Source: Rhynchopus sp. YZ270_cl-10 (Eukaryota; Euglenozoa; Diplonemea; Diplonemida; Diplonemidae). Taken from it: a stretch of 64,000 nucleotides of DNA. Positions 41,801 to 46,600 of this stretch are shown here, in pieces. A program made the translations under genes and the position numbers. The notes beneath the pieces are model-generated. The model had not been told where the DNA came from. It was given only the letters and a program-made list of their open reading frames with translations, and searched no databases. Within the stretch, counting starts at the first letter, position 1. Each line of letters starts with the position of its first letter. The stretch spans positions 1,116,001 to 1,180,000 of the forward strand of contig OZ037857.1 of the NCBI GenBank assembly GCA_964035575.1, read 5' to 3'.

Positions 41801-43674
41801 GGAACGACGTGGTGGACGCGTCGACGTCGACGCTGCCGCTTGTGATTGTGGGTGGGTTCGACGACGACACCATCCTTGCCGGACTCGGGGACGACATCAT
41901 CTTCGGTGATACTGGGAACGTGATTCTCGGGGGCGTGGATACGGTGGGTGTGCCTGAGGAAAGCACGGCAGCGCAGAGCGGGGTGCTGTCGCTGCGGTCG
42001 TCTGCGTTCACGGACCACTGCGCTGCGGGTGGGAACGACACGATCACGGCTGTCGGGATTGCGTCATACCTGGTATTTGGTGGGGATGGGAACGACACGA
42101 TCACGACAGATGAGGGTGCGGACGTGGTGTTCGCGGACTACGGGTATGCGGCTTTCACGCACGGGGACCTAACGCGTGCGGAGTCTGCCTGCAGCAGTGC
42201 GGGCGGGGCGGACGTGGTCGTGACGGCGTCGGGCCACGACGTGGTGCTCGGTGGAAACGGTGTGGACACTCTGACAACGGCGGCGGGGGCGGACGTTGTG
42301 GTGGGTGACCACGGGTCTGTGGAGTTTGCGTACCCGGGTGCGGCGCGTCTGGTGACGTCTGTGGCGACGACGATCCGTGACGCGGGTGAGGGCGACTTGA
42401 TCTATGCTGGGGACGATGCGGACATTGTGCTTGGTGGTGTTGGGGCGGACACTGTGTACGCCGGCAAGGGCGACGACGTGGTCTTCGGGGACGCAGGTGT
42501 GTACACGGCGCTTGTGGCCGGGGACTTCTCGTTTGCGTCGTCGGAGACGGACATGGAGGAGGCGACCGGGACTGGGGACGTGCTGTTCGGGGAGCGTGGT
42601 GACGACATCCTGGTCGGTGGGCAGGGCGTGGACATGCTGTGGGGAGGCGACGGGAGCGACTGGCTGTTCGGGGACCACGCTGGCGGGTCTGTGACACCGA
42701 GCATCTCGACGGAGGTGACTGCATTCACGACGACGACGCTTGCCGGAGGCGACGATGTGCTGCACGGCGAGGGCGGGCACGACGTGGTGATGGGCGGACA
42801 CGCGAACGACGAGATCTTCGGTGCGGACGGGTCGGACGTGCTCTTCGGGGACTACGGGTCGTACACAGCAAACGCGACACACGCGGTGGCGGTGTCTGCG
42901 GACGCCTCTGTGGCGCCGGGCGCGAACACGATTGCCGGCGAGGGCGATGCGGACTACATCTTCGGAGGAAGCGGCGTTGACAACGTGACCGGTGGGGACG
43001 GGGACGACTGGGTCTTCGGTGACAACGGACTTGTGAGCATCGCCTGGGGCACACAGAACGGGACGACGCTTGACGACATTATTTTGGACGACGAGGGCGA
43101 GACTTCGCGTGCGCGTGCAGGACACGTGGCGCTGATGCAGTTTGTGCTGGACATGGCGACGACGGCGCGCGTTGCGAACAGCACAGACGTGCAGTATGGG
43201 GCTGTGGACACAGTCGTCGGAAACGACGGAAACGATGCGATCTTCGGCGGGAACGGTGCAGACGTGCTCTCTGGTGACGATGACGAGGATGTGGTCTTCG
43301 GAGACCACGGGTCTGTGGCCCTCACCGGGATGGTGGTTGTGCTGACGTCGACGCAGACGGACGTGGAGGCGAACGGCGATGGTGACGAGATCCACGGAAA
43401 CAACGGCGACGACTTCCTGTTCGGAGGCCAGGGCTCAGACAATATCACGGGTGATGCGGGCAGCGACGTGGTCTTCGGAGACCACGGGCAGGTGACGCTG
43501 ACGCCGCTGGAGCAGACCTGGGTGTACGAGTCCATTGCTGTGTCGGGTGGGGCTGCGGACGTGATTGACACGCACGCGGGGGCGGACTATGTGTTCGGTG
43601 GCCAGGTGGGGACGAGATCACGACGGCAGACGGGGCGGACGTGGTCTTCGGAGACCACGGTGCCATCAACCTGA
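23839..43674 (+). CDS. Giant secreted repeat protein, N-terminal and central part
   Basis: A frame of 6611 codons without an intron. The start MLPLLACLSVAINC reads as a signal peptide, so the product should be secreted or displayed on the surface. By residue: 1-700, Cys-rich start and two Glu/Lys runs (codons at about 24361-24423 and 25194-25239). About 880-3800: long beta-type repeats that recur to phrases such as DNNMFDAVLP, DEDLLSGGLP, EDLALFDSTAP and DDDLFDSTPP. Two EF-hand-like loops, DTDGDGFLTFKE (35395-35430) and DPNDDGKIRFSE (36628-36663). About 4340-5100: units with GGNDKVVVTAG-type turns. About 5110-5500: segments resembling Calx-beta or cadherin-like domains. From about 6000 on: RTX-type calcium-binding repeats (GGDGNDTI, GKGDDVVFGD, GNGADVLSGDD). 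No pore-forming, acyltransferase, protease or membrane-anchor region was recognised, so adhesion or a cell coat is more likely than toxicity. The last 20 or so residues are non-repeat; the repeat pattern continues in the overlapping frame annotated next. Confidence 0.85.
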   Translation: MLPLLACLSVAINCYVRVTNDFTNEKCKAFTTVKTCVPESEKIHSCTWSAQETCTSVCAKSTTQGATYIQAEDSRETVGYKVLHQKDSCYEPAGSIGVCIAPSSMKGGTAEENAELLTNTTVQGFIDTINAHSTALTPTDRDTFHNDEEAIITRFYFGSSKQRIPKWAVVTFTLKKEEEEVKEEEEKKEEEEEEDIFFITVPASKAKSLTVNKGGQSVTVTASGGMSRADFEESIEIKFTAKGNFAESRRFEAKWTHESGSETALHDVEPRGDQNFKKMFTEDDPDRFMTPVFPDEKKPIYFKTQEYFISLEALAALAKRRNTRSSLSDTLKGMDKPVMFWHPDGLYDIPFIGAVRYKNMDPASQFPKDPSDLPVPDSAYEQIMATYPEDVPVSASSGGSYNPFGRFASDAGIGVYLIMGNEAAEEFKKSMETNIAAAGDWLDKIEYLSKNPKKEEEEKKEEEEEERWVLVFTGAQFAIYQKDIVTARYNAKPFSDNKDADVMDFTGCTKANDVDSRVGTVNNRDAYVKTLEVKLNGKNGAKRIDTHKTMGGHSARDVAEDCSTNGAELNQKYEWLHRVGHSLAGRRTDHPNNLMLGTSHTNSHMITFETLLSKRFRYTEGAKKGKDKLEGVTLETKLVEGGMRFAPKTLNYNIKMGTAVIANQEFTLLATLRPAVMLNVYVYNYFKHEYEKEEPKAKRKMDAQNRPDDPKQAKTDRREAAALSTDATDLQTALGLKALTGMMSADRDTFASEYTAMLQLVPEMDTTFAAAEAKTGDAVATLASGDDVALTLHALVVGEYYFAAFRAQQGTAPLLPVLGGLTFEDQRLLVLHDAEGTAEVHISCTVELGDAFAFVPELVSHVGGFATPFAVTAAVPTWYSLESLNFDAYLRFRAPLLLTSEVLLSSAGGVTLMLDSVTIGVGVFTAGTTKDVSPFFEADGRLRWGTSAADEVVLSVYGGAHAGGGGYFGAVVENWVHPFGIDVTVTRAALQFDLPLTEAQMQVSLDLCNIELSGVYSTTDGVALRGEATCDMQLADVAAWFEAQTGTTGLSIPSEMPDMTITSFGMSVCPPDGYAFAAGLSCSPGVQLWGTAVTPDGATIEVRASMDSGRLDFMVTVADFVVTDAIVLEKAHLGFSLGEGVPTAVTLSAALTLSSVSLWVEGEYEAGSVFLQVGLDGVTLADVAALGAELPGGSLFSVPEMTLPNLELSVCTFEADARCTKGVTVHWATSLASPASVGSPNAESCTNVAVRYQRSIKEGVAAVNSALAEAKARMLSQKFTLVASAADLSFVNEPLEDMIGFTEELSNQFDELNDLTMASLASLPYGISVGCQVDTAAFNLFLTVAVRATGIVSETMDLSGLPAADLAALGLTFSDPSVSLSGSVSVAGTISITVSPRGTVVSVSGLSAEVTATGAVATTVDWKDAGSVGIAGSVSVGMTVPVTFPTSTSLSDFVAKLGEVRIGSLTGELSASLAVAVAVDAVPAGQLPTPVLTVYDNNMFDAVLPVVTVDADITSLESTIVELLRQLGSFDIDLGALGLSGLELPNVDVTALVSGVPDMLKLAPVAEQYFLLFVDEAASVDGSSFPTFSGLVTFLKENLAVPQLTTSVSASGVNMTGGWFPEAGEVALNIRMELGSTLASESFGGSISSVLGDMQALTAVFDLIGATAPEQSLAVPDFSADVAFSGDVVLDFTVGLKTEFINNGDLTGSALAGNAFLRVNDLSAKVKVAVDPINFEADLLLSQFVVRDGSFEVALGLRADFSAAAAEEVPGAAVSASTVEAVTEITVLELLSGGSTAMLDFVKQLNLEVYATLDAVVPVELTAGFDGSDVSLSPIVELHDEDLLSGGLPAFSLDIDLNFLVPSLPGGKGVSGNELDSVMGALTDMLEGISGISLDTASIPNVPQISNLLSGLSGKVSFSTVLTEYLDLLVKFRELANGLGLDLALETVGAEALVSSTSFNTDILGRLQTRFPTVFADFTSGLTNTYTGVDFSVLDYLRYVQVEFGLAETVASADVAFGKNELVWYLAVNVDYSLTKENAWALLNLLELTGYTSDSAGYPVDSLLARFDPAAHLVALQLKLGLTSLFTFNLGTLGSYVANSAPTLGVNVNFNKAIFDLLVVTYPDFATKYEGVTVGDLLPMNPVTGAEFDWRNYLAEVGGVLGLSSTESLDVSSVAALFGKRPTVMGLVRFLKSRLLNGMSTGLTIGGSGTSFSADLITTGGRWELAATLGLHFDTGALKPTDVVTALEDALSGLFDAIGEDSVVGSIGNSLVQRLSGLDTFLSFSAAAQVAVEAGIDIKPLIDRTGSPQLFLRVQQFNMSISAAITDFTTPMDFGESFDFTGIVNGEIVFSAVASGVSAANPLVLLDTSAGVDDFTITPLTDAISLGDSLVAEVELAGGPLDSSLFLGVEDLALFDSTAPKFTVDAEIPSEMMQVVRDGLAAMGDVGRDINSFDALTTTLPLMNRTLHDVLKTRETGPNWGDFLIWDTVLDQLLALPAYAGCLDGLTSCPRARETVQMFTEGMANLAQGSFTSDTGVPAAFVNGGMVGKEFQLAFGLNGNLEVLVTPPLSELIDNDDIDFTETGVLTVGINFGFGFEVKVDTTNGAASVTADDIVLRLDDFTMGLTISADVSATASIGILSASVSDGTGVLTADFEGSMNSGAPLKLSEVMKENFAFTKSATLDACLPFSAAVGSQDLGELAGATGAEKPQVCVRDDDLFDSTPPLVEELFMDRFMDFRGLSPIQIMGIVRGLINVLQEYRESPVFDLALPFTDIDVGDMLDFTDTLTEALSKKMVKVQDAADRTTLALCVEGVALTSGWNVPGTDESDYFFANVSSKVMSLVLNEELEVEVALNADEMSSAATIADLALHLNEELYKAGLGLSVAASVPEEGVESLQLCTNASIKATDLRVQIAQKKTGNSAYTESDEAVAATTLLGFTSGDIKEAPRVAAFSSIPELVIVLAEAVGVPSDLLSYTYGPSAADPSQYELLFALDLEVALPTPMTSLLLGAEVEPLFSVNASAEIALTTDVQIGFEFGARMGTAAGNLSVSANIPAAQEFASFTLATEQSFVLSLDRVLYTVVLRPAHPFYDELVHQLDELNKELGGTKQVRARNYEDTTFLIQTLGVHRLEVTTSAEFEALTGLASDKAKSLLFTPVVKNLAFTADMMLTVSDIDLAATLAVLEAEAYGGSGYIGVTAEAAFGTSGSVMLLGDLRDAIIEDPFSQIVASANVAAELGVDVSVQIPSLESREGRVEVEMGPFLVNLEENFAPPTDFEVKIEGVDLPDFKDLTLADIIALVSDGVDLLFGNTAVDPVMEGLLSDLPLLDEEIPLISLTPRTMVTQLQTVLGTLEGLLADQTGSVERIELLIEEALGLPAQDGCTGSCLVGFTFADSKLLLEVNFEASPTLPELSFDINLKDMMGWAGITLDNRDLEELLGEFIDLEAKLAFALSGGASVKLQLGVDLSSRPFRMFVGGGTALQVNVLATATGSLTLMLGPAEFEVDDASVEVTSGTDGEAAYLRYGLTEGQEYDLDEGFSNIVESFSLTSEGKVRAELPITFDTIKLGTMVVEIPRLVDFLNKDDSNGKFVEFPGPNINSILSSIASPLKNLNPIAAILKDKEALLKGVDGMFTKIDFAITAADGVLGSMDVPIVKNKIREVIQEDFIGKFQTQLRGELESALSLVSEDSMAQILRNTMVDFFSGLGILKGGDIPIVIRKKDGTEMDVLNDKGALKSGVPLDEADAVEWDVTLGKDILFTTQFDFDLGLSELPLTLAAESGVDLLVGWEFKLFFGMSVSRGFYLNVGETEMVVYVELGLPGLKATGGLFILDAEITNRDDTTLMLGQVAVDIGDTDGDGFLTFKEIKSGGASLVRASAEFEVVVGMELTLGLSSSEGLPKFTTSLYTYYEKKWEQQAKKGNAAGKGTPTLGRAKEFPEQGPELGTLLMVDVGLDLGQFVTNILKPIFAKLNGFLGPIRPILEKLQKPLPVVSDMAGRDVSLLALPEILINGLLGAGGPVRGSVKNVLAYVDAIAQVVSLAADVLGVIEELATDETGNLKISFGNWQINKDGFSRYEGDLPEGYTTTGRYAQVQVQDDSRPLASASSTGSSKMKKLMSTLTDPDAIFNLPFLSAAGVMGLITGKDVDLFVVQTPVMEIDVTIDFWFPVAAGIVVVDFYGSFQFRARLSMGYDTSGIRRAIEQGKPELALDGFFLSDTDIPTGTGGVDIPELYAAGSVRIGATLNVLLAKLSGSGEMSFTGSIDLYDPNDDGKIRFSEIKSIIEEGSFLDIFNIKIKMCASASFSVDLFNPFVNWKCKWYGCWPHGRWESVYSYSASKCFLELDTTPPALPILATVRSNELQLNMGPRAGDRVTGDTADKGEYFTIRYVNGAAGSEEVEVLFGVPPSSGQNDNRQAQEFTGFFSYDGSGGKFSDTILLENPVSSGTFDGGDDSGHDKLILDFSGVVTDLPEGKLSDGQITGFGMSRTGIQYSNFEEVTIYLNGQANLVTITGSTAGTKLSLHLNGGNDKVVVTAGAAMAGDVKVVGGNGQDTLYVLSSVGGAGTLYSTWVSLPLMSGQLTFSTIDVLRVTLTSGVDAFEVDSTPAGASVEVQGAGGADTITVGSGSLSDIVSPVKVSGSNVATLVIDDSMDTAAGNVGELTATRVTGLGMSADGVVYSAFVKVEVKLPTQQPSTFTISATHSGETVLTGGTKDDMLTVSGVSGETWVNAGDGKDSMTVPVTTEGDVVLNRISQLLHLDGQNGNDAYSIGFSGTGQSRIELSDSGYTNNNGAEVNVLVVGGTAADDTILFRKNFIALIHSDRSEAERLDIDRTINGGITVNGLAGDDSFITDGTVGTVTQNGGAGNDRFLIGQLYNSLRVEGSMSIPEDAFDTTETTEGFLSDGNGEKMTCNGESGEDTFVVMRNLGPLSLRGGVGDDRFTVRAFALADAEDQTQADPALKKTDVSTNEGDDVVFYTLNANVVIDGGPGFDTLVVIGTNEEDIFVITKDGIYGAGLHLAFVGIESVELNTQAGDDTIYVMSTAAHVQTNVFGGLGSDAVYITPRYSVPVSSNDLRGHNGIVEHAISSATDSSYDGLEAHGVTAYITDRDVASIAVIVPTEIQLVEGSSGGELSGEYQLVMTHPISGSGANDSVTVTIPDLAAPSEIPGAASVTVSPSTIIFTAQNWYEPRTVVVTVVQDHALEGNEVVQVEHTVAQLSNLDGYDTMKIPSVPVRIIDADQAELYILETADAMTGMRVSESGLGKVGTSVEYDVVLRPCVAKSRPQDVVIAVSYDAAQVVVEPAAFSFSNESANPCRQTVRVTAVNDALVEGFHFAALNHEVTVAESNTFFRSASLTADAVNVEILDNDAPALVVLETQGKTELFESQLDAYYVYLTKAPVGAVTVDVNVMASQVWGRSSLTRKQVVVSPSSIVFDVWNYTESVMVFVQGIEDGIVDQGDTTQQFASQPALAYQIQGALTVGGGEADGAVTTLKAVMYPGEVDIDAYPGEVNPWLTVREEQQVDRLVVENTGGFLSSTVALTEGRITGMGMGESRVLAGTTVLGGVTYTSMEEVVVNLGSAKDDVIVNGTHLGATYVNAGKDDDTFTVLAAHGPVVLNGSSGNDTFTFGAGDGLLGGIRDMVVAYGGEGTDCMWVNNTQGNPLGDAGFLTRSELTGLGMYATRDSSSVIVQVVAVRGTNGSFGLSFNVDSVAHSLTFAVGTSAETLEADLQAAVFPVADCGTAGIGPCAQSFAVDRLPWGYVVRYVGELAVEGTASAMVLDATNVVGAEEELLDFVRIDSRPMRAGMLYVGVESVDIDLATDLADTLNIRGTSVPTVVRSHAGDDTFVVGSDALVLSNTAATTVQKVEGRLDYVEALLTLDGGSSGRTRLLVSDSVATAGKPAVALTAGLITGLAPADIVYTGADYSRGVTLWLSAHADTVVVSSTYGSEANVSVAEDVRTITQLFTGAGADNVTVALADKVNGFFVVGTEAGNDVVDASTSTLPLVIVGGFDDDTILAGLGDDIIFGDTGNVILGGVDTVGVPEESTAAQSGVLSLRSSAFTDHCAAGGNDTITAVGIASYLVFGGDGNDTITTDEGADVVFADYGYAAFTHGDLTRAESACSSAGGADVVVTASGHDVVLGGNGVDTLTTAAGADVVVGDHGSVEFAYPGAARLVTSVATTIRDAGEGDLIYAGDDADIVLGGVGADTVYAGKGDDVVFGDAGVYTALVAGDFSFASSETDMEEATGTGDVLFGERGDDILVGGQGVDMLWGGDGSDWLFGDHAGGSVTPSISTEVTAFTTTTLAGGDDVLHGEGGHDVVMGGHANDEIFGADGSDVLFGDYGSYTANATHAVAVSADASVAPGANTIAGEGDADYIFGGSGVDNVTGGDGDDWVFGDNGLVSIAWGTQNGTTLDDIILDDEGETSRARAGHVALMQFVLDMATTARVANSTDVQYGAVDTVVGNDGNDAIFGGNGADVLSGDDDEDVVFGDHGSVALTGMVVVLTSTQTDVEANGDGDEIHGNNGDDFLFGGQGSDNITGDAGSDVVFGDHGQVTLTPLEQTWVYESIAVSGGAADVIDTHAGADYVFGGQVGTRSRRQTGRTWSSETTVPST

Positions 43675-46600
43675 CGGTGGCCGGGGCTGTGTACGAGAGC
43701 ACGGCGACGGAAGTTGCGGAGAACGGGGGTGCGGATACGATTGACACCGGGGCGGACGACGACTACGTGTTCGGTGGCCAAGTTGGGGACGTTGTGCACA
43801 CGCACGGCGGGGAGGACACTGTCTTCGGCGACTTTGGGCGCATCACTGTGGCGGCGGGTGGGCTCCCGATTGTCGAGGTGTCGATCTCGGCAGAGCACGG
43901 TGGTGACGACGTGGTGACGACAGGGGCCGGTGAGGACCACGTGTTTGGAGGTGCAGATGCGGACAGCGTGCACTCTGGGGAGGAGGCGGACGTTGTCTTC
44001 GGCGACCACGGAACCTGGTGCTCGGTGGCGAAGGGGGACGTGGTGCTGGAGTCGCTCTTCACGGGCGCAGAGTTCAACGGCGGGAACGACGACATTGTGG
44101 CTGCGTCCGGGAACGACATTGTGTTCGGTGGGCAGGGAGACGACAACATCACAGGCAACGCCGGGGACGACTGGCTGCTGGGAGACCAGGGACGCGTGGT
44201 GCTGCGCAACGAGGAGACTATCACGTCGACGGCAGAGACGTCGGGCGGAGACGACACGATCAGCGGCGACGAGGGTGCGGACTACATCATGGGTGGTGTG
44301 GGTGCAGACACGCTCTTCGGTGGGGCCGACGAGGACTTCATCTTCGGCGACAGTGGTCACATTGCACAGGCGCGCGATGCGACTTATGGCACACGCACGT
44401 TCACAGTAATGTTTGTGGAGTCTGAGTTCGGTGGGGACGACACGATTGTTGCCGGGACGGAGGACGACTTTGTGATGGGCCAGCAGGGGGCAGACACGAT
44501 CTCGGGTGGGGACGGGATGGACATGCTCTTTGGAGACCATGCGGAGGCGGAGCTGCGCCGTGCGGATCACGAGATCCTGTGGGCACGGACGACGGCGCCT
44601 GTGGTGGGCCGTGGAGGTGACGACACGATCTTCGGGGAGAACGGGGAGGACTACCTCTTCGGTGGGGCTGCAAGCGACACGCTGCACGGAGGCGACGACG
44701 AGGACGTGATTCTGGGTGACCACGCGCTCTTCAACGGGTCCTTCCGTGTGCTGCACCAGTACCGCTCGATCTTCACGCAGGCGGGCGACGCCGGTGCGAA
44801 CGACACGATCCACGGTGGCAAGGGAGACGACATGATTCTCGGCCAGCAGGGTGGGGACGTGATCTTCGGAGACGAGGGTGAGGACGACATCACCGGAGGA
44901 CACGACGTGCTGGACGGTGTGGACGGTGACGACGCTATCCACGGTGGGTCTGAAGCGGACGTGGTGCTGGGTGACAACGGTCTGATTGACCGTTCGCTGT
45001 ACGTGCCGCGTGCGGAGGCTGCGCCTGTGCCGCTGACGCCGTCGCCTGTAGCGCGCCCGCTCTTCTGCGACGACTACGTGCTGCTTGCGGACCAGATGGG
45101 GGCGGTGAACCACCCGCAGCCGGACGTGTCCTCAGACTCAAGCTCAAACTCAGACTCGGACTCGGACTCGCGTACACACACAAGAGACCACGGCGAAGCA
45201 CAGTACGGCCCGAACGAGAACAAGTGCTGGGTGACCGGCTGCATTGGCGACTCGGTGCGCATTGAGTGGTCGCGGTTTGCAACGGAGCGCCGCTACGACC
45301 TTGTGTCGCTGTACACCGTGGCCAGCAACGGGTCTCTTGCGCTTGAGTGGGAGCTGTCTGGCTGGGACCTGCCCGAGAGCTCGACCTACACACAGGACGT
45401 GCTTGTGCGGTTCGCGAGCGACGGCTACACACACGACATCGGGTTTGAGCTGACGTACGCGTGCTCGGCGCCGACACCGGTGCCGTCAACGGCTGTGCCT
45501 GCAGCACACCCGCAGATGTACGCGTCGCCGCCGCCGTACGTGAACGACCTGCAGTGGCAGCGCTATCCGGGTGCGGCACGCTACGCAGACGTGGTGCGCC
45601 TTGTGCAGCGTTACGACGACGTGGACCTGGTGGCCGGGAACGACACGATCTTCGGGGACGGCGGGGACGACATCCTGCACGGACAGCGTGGTAACGACGT
45701 GATGGACGGTGGGGACGGTGAGGACGAGGTCTTCGGTGAGCAGGGGAGCGACGTGCTGCACGGCGGTGCCGGAGCGGACGTGGTGCTTGGCGACATGGGC
45801 CACGTGGTGCGTGCCTTCACAGAGGACGGGGAGCCGCGTGTGAACACGAAGACCGGGGCGTGGCACAGGAACGTGGTGCTTGAGGAGCAGGCGATGCTGA
45901 CGCACCAGTGGGTGGACACATGGCGCGACGCACACTTCACGCCCGAGGAGGCGACGGCGCTTCTGGACGCGGACGTGCTCCTGGCCCTCGGTGGCTACGA
46001 GCGCGACGGGGAGACGAAAAAGCTTGAGTTCCAGAGCACACGCAGGCCGTGGCGCACGGCGCTGGCAGGGCTGCGCCTGCTGGAGTCTGGGAACGACGAG
46101 ATCCACGGTGACGCCGGGGACGACGTGCTGATTGGACAGCGCGGAGACGATGTGATGGCCGGAGGCGACGGGGACGACTTTGTGTACGGTGACACTGTGT
46201 CGTCTGTGTACCACTACGACTCGTGCCTGCCGCTTGTGACGACTGTTGTGCGTGTGCTGCGTGCGGCGCGCGACGAGGAGGCGTGGAAGGTGGACCTCCC
46301 CTTCTACGGGGCGGTGACAAACATCCCGATGTGGATTGCGCCGGAGCAGACGTCTCGTGCCTCTGTGCTGCGCCCTGTTGACGACGCGGCCCTTGGAACG
46401 CTTGTGCCTGAGGACATGATGATGATGCTTGACGCTGTGGCTGCCGGGGACCTGGAGCTTGTGGCGGAGGATGCTGTAGTGCGTCCGTTTGCGGCGATTG
46501 TGCCAGACGTGCTTCGCCACGTCCAGGAGGTGTCTGGAAATGACAACCTGTCGGGCGGTGCCGGAAACGACGTGGTGGTTGGAGACGCTGCCTTCCACCA

